64,000 nt of DNA from Rapana venosa. Its lineage: Eukaryota; Mollusca; Gastropoda; Neogastropoda; Muricidae. Numbering within the stretch: the first letter of the stretch is position 1; each line of letters opens with the position of its first letter. The position numbers and the translations under genes are program-made. Positions 58,593 to 64,000 of the stretch are shown piece after piece. The notes under the pieces were generated by a model. The model searched no databases, was not told where the DNA came from, and saw only the letters and a program-made list of their open reading frames with translations. Location: the NCBI GenBank assembly GCA_028751875.1, contig CM054155.1:10993649-11057648 (forward strand), in the 5' to 3' direction.

Positions 58593-59128
58593 TGAAGGCA
58601 CTGAAAGTGGGAGGGGTATGAATCAAATAGTCTTGCATAACTGGTTATACTGAATATGTAATTACAATGCATGCATCACAGCAAAAAGATTTTAAAATCT
58701 GAAACAGTCACTAGTGTAAGAGGTTCTTTAAGAAGAGCCCTAAAAATAATAAGTAAGATGTTTAGCTTGGTTTATTAGCAGAAGAAGAGGGGTGGGGTGG
58801 GTAAATAGGACTCAGAAATGATCAGTTAAAAACAGGGATAACATAGTAAGTATTGTTTGTAAAATCAGCTACAATACATTTAGCACAGGCTTTTACTCAT
58901 ACGTAGCCTACAGCTGGTCCTGTCTCATTTGCAGGACAAAGATTTTGGGAAAGAACTTTATTGTTGACATTTTATTATATACCTAGAATAATCTGAGGCT
59001 TACCTTTTTGTATTAGTTTGTTTGTTTTTCATAGTAGGTTTAATGGCTTTTGTGGTTGTTGTTCCTGAGACCGACATTTCTTGGACATCAGGCTTTAGAT
59101 CCCCTTTAATAAGGCTGCATTGTTTATG
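58591..59128. other. unique sequence, no gene recognised
   Basis: No repeats or frames of note. Confidence 0.45.
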
Positions 59129-59433
59129 AATTGGATTGTAATGGAGGTAAAGGAGTCCCATAACCTATAAGGTCGTAGGGGAGCGAGGCGTCAAAGACCT
59201 CACTTCTCTAGGGCCAGCATATTGAGGGCGGCGCCCATCTCCTCTCCCTCGCTGCTTTACCTTCCCTGCCCCTAAAGAGGGCAGGTACCCATTTACAGCT
59301 GGGTGAACTGGGGGAACTGTACTGAAGCCAAGGCGCGTCCATCCAACTGGTAACCACGCTCAACACTGCTTAACTTGGCTGGGGGAAAGCAAGTGCTCTG
59401 ACTACTGAGCTATCCCGTCCCCAATTGGATTGT
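59129..59433 (-). mobile_element. SINE D, complete, tRNA-derived, with 11-bp TSD
   Basis: Flanked by aattggattgt at 59129-59139 and 59423-59433. On the minus strand the body (59422 to 59140) begins 'ggggacgggatagctcagta' and continues 'gtcagagcacttgc', a clear tRNA D-arm/A-box head. The B box region is diverged. The middle contains 'ccagctgtaaatgggtacct'. The 3' end 'cgctcccctacgacctt' followed by 'atgggact' resembles the R2-family LINE end at 29827-29860, suggesting use of that LINE's machinery. Confidence 0.85.
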
Positions 59434-59496
59434 GCTGGTATTGTAAAGAGCTATGTAGAGTAGTGTGGAGGCTGTGAGGCTATAAAGACTCTACTT

Positions 59497-59546
<50 letters not shown>

Positions 59547-59725
59547 ATCTCTCTTTCTGGCTCTCCCTCTCTGAGTCTCCTCTCTCTCTCCCTCTCTCCT
59601 CTCTCTCTCTTCTCTCTCCTCTCTCTCTCTCTCTCCTCTCCTCCTCTCTCCTCTCTCTCTCTCTCTCTCCTCCATCTCTCTCTCTCTCTCATCTCTCTCT
59701 CTCGTCTCTCTCTCTCCCTCCTCTC

Positions 59726-59761
<36 letters not shown>

Positions 59762-59890
59762 TTCCTCTCTTTTTGTCCTTCCCCCCTCTTCATCCTCTAC
59801 CCTCTCCGCCCCCCTTCTCCTTTTCTTCCTTTCCTCCCCTCCCCTCTTGTAATTCTCTCTCTCTCTCTCTCTACTCTCACACACACACAC

Positions 59891-59921
<31 letters not shown>

Positions 59922-60017
59922 CTCCCTCTCTCCTCTCTCCTCTCCTCTCCCTTCTCTCTCTCTTCTCTCCTCTCTCTCTCTCTCTCTCAGTCTCTGCCAG
60001 TATTTATTTATTTGCTT
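59434..60017. repeat. (ATC)n, polypyrimidine tract and C-run
   Basis: (ATC)n at 59497-59546, then about 450 bp of nearly pure C/T including a C-run at 59726-59759. Frames on both strands are compositional. Confidence 0.9.
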
Positions 60018-60357
60018 ATTTTTTTTACTTTGAAGATAATGGAATAAGCAGTCATGTGCCTTTTTTACATCCAGCCCCCATGTGTATACAATATTGTAAA
60101 TTTTGGCATCCATTCCTGATAGGCACACAATGGCCTACCCTTCTGAAAAGCGTAACAAGTTTTAACATGTACACAGGATGTTCTGCTTGCATTTGCTCAC
60201 AGGACCAATGTTTACAGTATCATTTTAAAGGACTTTAGGGGGGAGTGGAGTTGTCACTGATGTTAACTCCAGGGGGAAGCATCGCCTTGAACAAGATTCC
60301 AACCCATGTCAGCAGATCACGAGCATAATGGGCAACACTCTAACCAACCAGGCTCCC
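60018..60357 (-). mobile_element. SINE A, near full length, diverged
   Basis: On the minus strand: 'gagcctggttggttagagtg' (tRNA-like head), B box-like 'gggttggaatctt', 'actccactcccccctaaagt', 'gcagaacatcctgtgtacat', 'gtaggccattgtgtgcctat', 'gggggctggatgtaaaaaag' and 'ttattccattatcttcaaag'. Ends in a T-run on plus (A-tail). Confidence 0.8.
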
Positions 60358-60942
60358 CCCCCCCCACCACCACCACCAAAAAAACCCCCAAAAATCCAAC
60401 CCATCTTTGAGTCAGTGTGTGTGTTTTGTGGATGCTGTTTGTCACAGTTACAATGAATTTAGGAAGCTATGCATTTAAAGAGTGAATTATATGATGTGTT
60501 TGTTTGTTTGGGCTTGTGTTCATTAACACACAGGGTGTGCAATTTCTTAAAAGTCACAGAAGCTGAAGAGGGGTAGGGTCATAATTTTCTGTCACTTAAT
60601 AATTGCTGTGCATTTGATTTGCAATGTTGAAAATTATCCATTTGTTTGGGCATGTGTTCATTGACAACAAAGTATGATGTTCATTTTGTTTATAAATTTA
60701 TTTATAATTCATTGAAGCTGAAGAGGGCCAGAGTAATTTGTTTCCACTTTATCAGTATGGATTAAATCATTTGTTCTGTGTTGCACACTAGTTTACCTTG
60801 GCTTTAAAAGAAGAAAAAAAAACATTAACAAAAAAGAAGATACTTTAAAGGGGTGAAGTAGCAGGTATTTATTTACAGGGTCAGAGTATTGATTTTTCAA
60901 GAATAATCTGATGGTGCAGCTTAGTCACCTCTGAGAGCTTCC

Positions 60943-60981
<39 letters not shown>

Positions 60982-61944
60982 TATAATGTTGATTACCAGT
61001 CTAATTTTCATATCCATCCAGTAAATTTGTTAAAATGGATGCACACTGGTGTCTTGTTCAGACATCATCCCTAATAGAATGCAGCTATGCAAGTGGTGGG
61101 CAAAGGATCATGTATGTAAAAGCTCACCATTGGTGAACCTTGGAGATCTAGCCAAGGAAAAAAAAGAGTAGGTCAGCTATAGCCAGTGAGTGATGTAGAT
61201 GACATAACATGCCCATCATGCAGTTTGTGCTTGGGAGAGGGATGGGCTTGTCATGGTCACTCTGTCTGAAACAACTGCATAATTTGTTTTATGGTATGCC
61301 CCAATGACTACTCCAGAAGTTCAGGGAACAGTCAGTGACTTTGTAAAAATAGTAAACAAACTTGAGCTGTAAGCAATATGAAGTTCATGAATTAGAGTAG
61401 GTTCATTAAATCAATAATGATACTGTTATTTTCTCTTGAACTTTCATTCGTTCATTGTTTTCTCAGTTCATTGTTTTGCTATATGGTTGGTTTGGTTAGT
61501 TATGAAATGAGATTAATTTCTGTTTATATAAAGAAAATCAGATAAGTAATTTGTTGATTCCTCAGATGTGATCACTATAATATAACACGTTAGAAGAAAC
61601 AACGCCTTCAGCAGAAGCTTAGGATTCTTCTTCAATTTATTTCAATAGCTGCTAACTGCCTCTTCAAGTAGTTCCCTCTTTCAAAGGTCTTGGGGTTTTG
61701 GGGCTTGCATCATAGATTGACTATATTCATTTCATCAAACACTGGGTGAGGTAAATGGAACAAAAAATGACAGGCACACTAACTCGTGTTACGCCTATCA
61801 TTTTGAATCAAAGACTGGAACTGCCTATCACTCAGTATTAAATGTAATGCTCAGTGTTGTCAAGCCACACAAAATTGTTGGTGTATACATGTGCACCTTT
61901 AGTTGAGTGCTGCTATACCCTGTGTGACTGATAGCCAAGTAGAT
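60358..61944. other. mostly unique AT-rich DNA; one diverged tandem duplication
   Basis: 60503-60640 and 60641-60762 are an imperfect duplication (period about 138 bp) sharing 'tttgtttggg', 'tgtgttcatt' and 'gaagctgaagaggg'. G-run at 60952-60981. No coding sequence is recognised. Confidence 0.5.
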
Positions 61945-62182
61945 ATATATGGCTGTTGAGTTCAGATCCCATGGTCCTGAAGTTGTGAGTTCAACTATTG
62001 GCATCCATTAGGACTGAAGGATAAAAAGTTAAGTCACTTGTCACTTTATTTGCCAATCAGCCAGTGCCTTCCCACCCTTTGTTTAGACTTGCATGCTGAA
62101 GATGAACATTGCAAATTAGAGATCCTATGATTCACATCAGTGTTCAGTGACTTGCAGAAAATACCCAGCATGCCCCTAAGGC
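61945..62182 (+). mobile_element. SINE C, diverged copy
   Basis: Contains a B-box remnant 'gtgagttcaact', 'cagccagtgcctt', 'agagatcctatgattcacat', 'cagtgttcagtg' and 'atacccagcatgcccc', in the order seen at 47755-48110. Confidence 0.6.
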
Positions 62183-62430
62183 TTGTTCAGCACACTTGCT
62201 TAATTAAAGAATGTTGTCCAGCATCTGCTTCATGGGTCTCTTGGCAGAATGGTGTAAGTGTATGGAATGTTCTGCGCATGGTGCATCTCTTTTATTAGTT
62301 TTAAGTGCAAAAAAGTAAGAACACAAGTGTTTGGCATAACTAAATTTCATTTTATTGAAAACTTCTCCAGGCTTCCAACTCTTGGGAAGAGGGCATCTCT
62401 TTGAGAAAGATGGAACACTCAAACTGTTTC

Positions 62431-62476
<46 letters not shown>

Positions 62477-62849
62477 GGGAAGGGAGGGGGTGTTAATGTT
62501 TATACTTGTGGGTGTTTATGTCTGTGTTTGTGTGTGTGTGTCTGTATTTACTGTATTTGTTGTGATAAGCGCTCTGATTTGTATTTGCAATATATAACGC
62601 TATATAAATTCCATTTATTTTTTATTATTAATTTGTGTGAGTGAGTTTGTATAAATTTGTGTGTATATTTTGTGATGTACAACTTATTTCATTTCGCATA
62701 TTTTTTACCTGATGACCTTGAATTAGCAGACTTTGATGTGAAGGTAAGGTGGGAAGATGCTATGTCAACTTTTCAGTTATGAAAAGTCATGGTAGTTTGT
62801 GCCCCAAGGTGAGTGATAGATATTTCTGTCTGTAGCTATCCCCAGATTG

Positions 62850-62932
<83 letters not shown>

Positions 62933-62947
62933 GGGGGGGGGGGGGGG
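62183..62947. repeat. (GT)n, retroposon tail and (GA)n-(G)n
   Basis: (GT)n at 62432-62475; an L-type retroposon end at 62566-62632 ('gcgctctgatttgtatttgc', 'aacgctatataaattccatt', short ATT tail, plus orientation); (GA)n at 62851-62925 and G-run at 62933-62947. Confidence 0.75.
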
Positions 62948-63102
62948 TGGTGTCTTGGAATACTTAACACACCTATCTAAGAAGCAAGAGGTTCATGGTT
63001 GAAATTCTACCAGAAACTGGGGTTTTCCCTGTATTTCACTTGTGGTGGTCTGGGTGCTTGTTAATTAATCAGGTAGGTGTTAAACAGAAGGCCTGTGTAT
63101 TA
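62948..63102 (+). mobile_element. SINE B, 5' part (diverged)
   Basis: A head with 'ggttcatggttgaaattcta' (B-box remnant), then 'tggtggtctgggtgcttgtt', 'ggtgttaaacagaaggcctg' and 'tgtattat', collinear with SINE B at 12040-12170. It runs straight into the 40-bp tandem array. Confidence 0.6.
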
Positions 63103-63510
63103 TCCAGAATATACCATTACTTTAAGCCATAGAAGGTAATCCATAATATGACATTACTTTTAACTCGTGTAGAAGATAAACCAGAATATGGCACTACAAT
63201 TTTCATGTAGACGAAAAGTCAGAATATATCCCTACTTTTTAGTCATGTACAAGATAATAAAAAATATGCCACTATTTGTAAGTCATTTACAAGATAACCC
63301 CAAATGTATGATCACTTATTTTTAACTTGCGTAGAGAATAATCCAAGAGTACATCACTACTTTTAACTTACACATGTAGAATTTATGATTCATAATATGC
63401 CACTACATCTGTAAAGATATGTACTCCCAACTTTAAAGTCATGTAAAAGAAAAATTCAGCGTAAACCAATTCGTATGACTTGTGTAGAAGATAATCCAGA
63501 TATTCCATGG
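63099..63510. repeat. degenerate tandem array, unit about 40 bp
   Basis: Roughly ten diverged units built on 'aatccagaatatgccactac' plus 'ttttaactcatgtagaagat'. The clearest units are at 63099-63137, 63138-63177, 63178-63216, 63217-63255 and 63256-63295. Confidence 0.8.
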
Positions 63511-63539
63511 TAACAAAAGATTGTATCGAAAACTGACAA

Positions 63540-63655
63540 TTAAGGTGAGAAATGTCAGACTGAAGAAGAAAAAACACCTGTTGAGTGTTGTCCCTGCATT
63601 GGGGTGGAATGCACTTTCCTGAGCTGAACTTAAATTTCATACAGAGAAACTGATA
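63540..63655 (+). mobile_element. possible SINE B 3' part after the tandem array
   Basis: 'tgttgtccctgcattggggt' and 'aatttcatacagagaaact' vaguely follow the SINE B 3' region ('cgaatttcacgcagagaaat'). Weak. Confidence 0.25.
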
Positions 63656-64000
63656 TATTTTCTGCTCTGCTTTGTTTTGCAATGCCATGCTTTACATGTT
63701 TTGCTTTGCTATGCATTGTTGTATTTTATCACACCACACATCACCACCACATCATCACTATGTACCACTCTACACCACAAACAACTCAACATGGCACACT
63801 TTACTTCACCACACAAGCCATACACTGCAACTATCGTCACCATGTACCACATTCCACCACACCTCTTCACACATTATGCACCACCATCACAAACTGCAGT
63901 CATTACAACATAGCACACCTCACCATACCACAATACAACAGACCATTTGACACTACATTGAATGAACCTTAGAATTCAGTATTGGCTATCTGTACAGTGC
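63656..64000. repeat. CAC/CA-rich low-complexity sequence
   Basis: 63720-63950 is a degenerate ACC/CAC repeat open in all three plus frames, which marks composition and not coding. Confidence 0.75.

Noticed and set aside
63677..63972. Three overlapping His/Thr-rich plus frames
   Set aside because: Degenerate CAC repeat open in all three frames.

Overview
This is eukaryotic, repeat-dominated intergenic or intronic DNA from an animal. The mix points to a marine invertebrate, most likely a mollusc (gastropod): several clades of non-LTR retrotransposon (RTE-like, L2/CR1-like with (ATT)n tails, and an RNase H-bearing LINE), tRNA-derived SINEs with long central domains, and very abundant (CA)n, (GA)n and (C)n tracts. 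Taxonomy is inference. I see no rRNA, no true tRNA gene, no CRISPR and no bacterial-type operon. Most long open frames are translations of microsatellites.

Layout. 1-3490 holds low-complexity DNA and an RNase H LINE fragment. 3490-7021 is an RTE-like LINE (family R2) split by a nested, oppositely oriented L2-like LINE (family L). 7030-12000 is microsatellite-rich with LINE/SINE 3' ends and a 380-bp unclassified element (E). 12000-12420 is a complete tRNA-SINE (B), followed by an apparently complete but decayed RTE element (12494-15687) with a 12-bp target-site duplication (TSD). 15.7-19.5 kb is mostly unique sequence with a second E copy. 19518-23437 carries a candidate unrecognised multi-exon gene, present twice around a gap of exactly 500 N; the two sides look like overlapping contig ends. 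23605-26393 is the RNase H LINE. 27478-28429 is a truncated family L copy with a perfect TSD. 28442-29800 is a repeat-poor island. 29811-31437 is a second R2 LINE. 34997-38830 is SINE A split by a second RTE copy (minus strand, 10-bp TSD). 39.9-40.9 kb is G/GA-rich, with part of the tract lying inside a LINE tail. 42.0-46.9 kb contains a family L LINE with an R2 insertion, and is bounded by reciprocal SINE A/SINE B half-elements that look like inversion breakpoints. 47.7-48.2 kb is SINE C with an internal duplication. 48.58-51.03 kb is a giant purine tract. 52612-53503 is bounded by 17-bp inverted repeats. The rest (53.5-64 kb) is AT-richer with LINE/SINE fragments, a complete SINE D with an 11-bp TSD, and a roughly 40-bp tandem array.

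How parts relate. The LINEs would supply reverse transcriptase and endonuclease; SINEs would borrow it through shared 3' ends. Two such sharings are visible: SINE D with family R2, and SINE A with a set of hairpin-bearing 3' fragments. All LINE coding regions seen are broken by stops and frameshifts, so no autonomous copy is evident here. Nested insertions with TSDs give a relative chronology.
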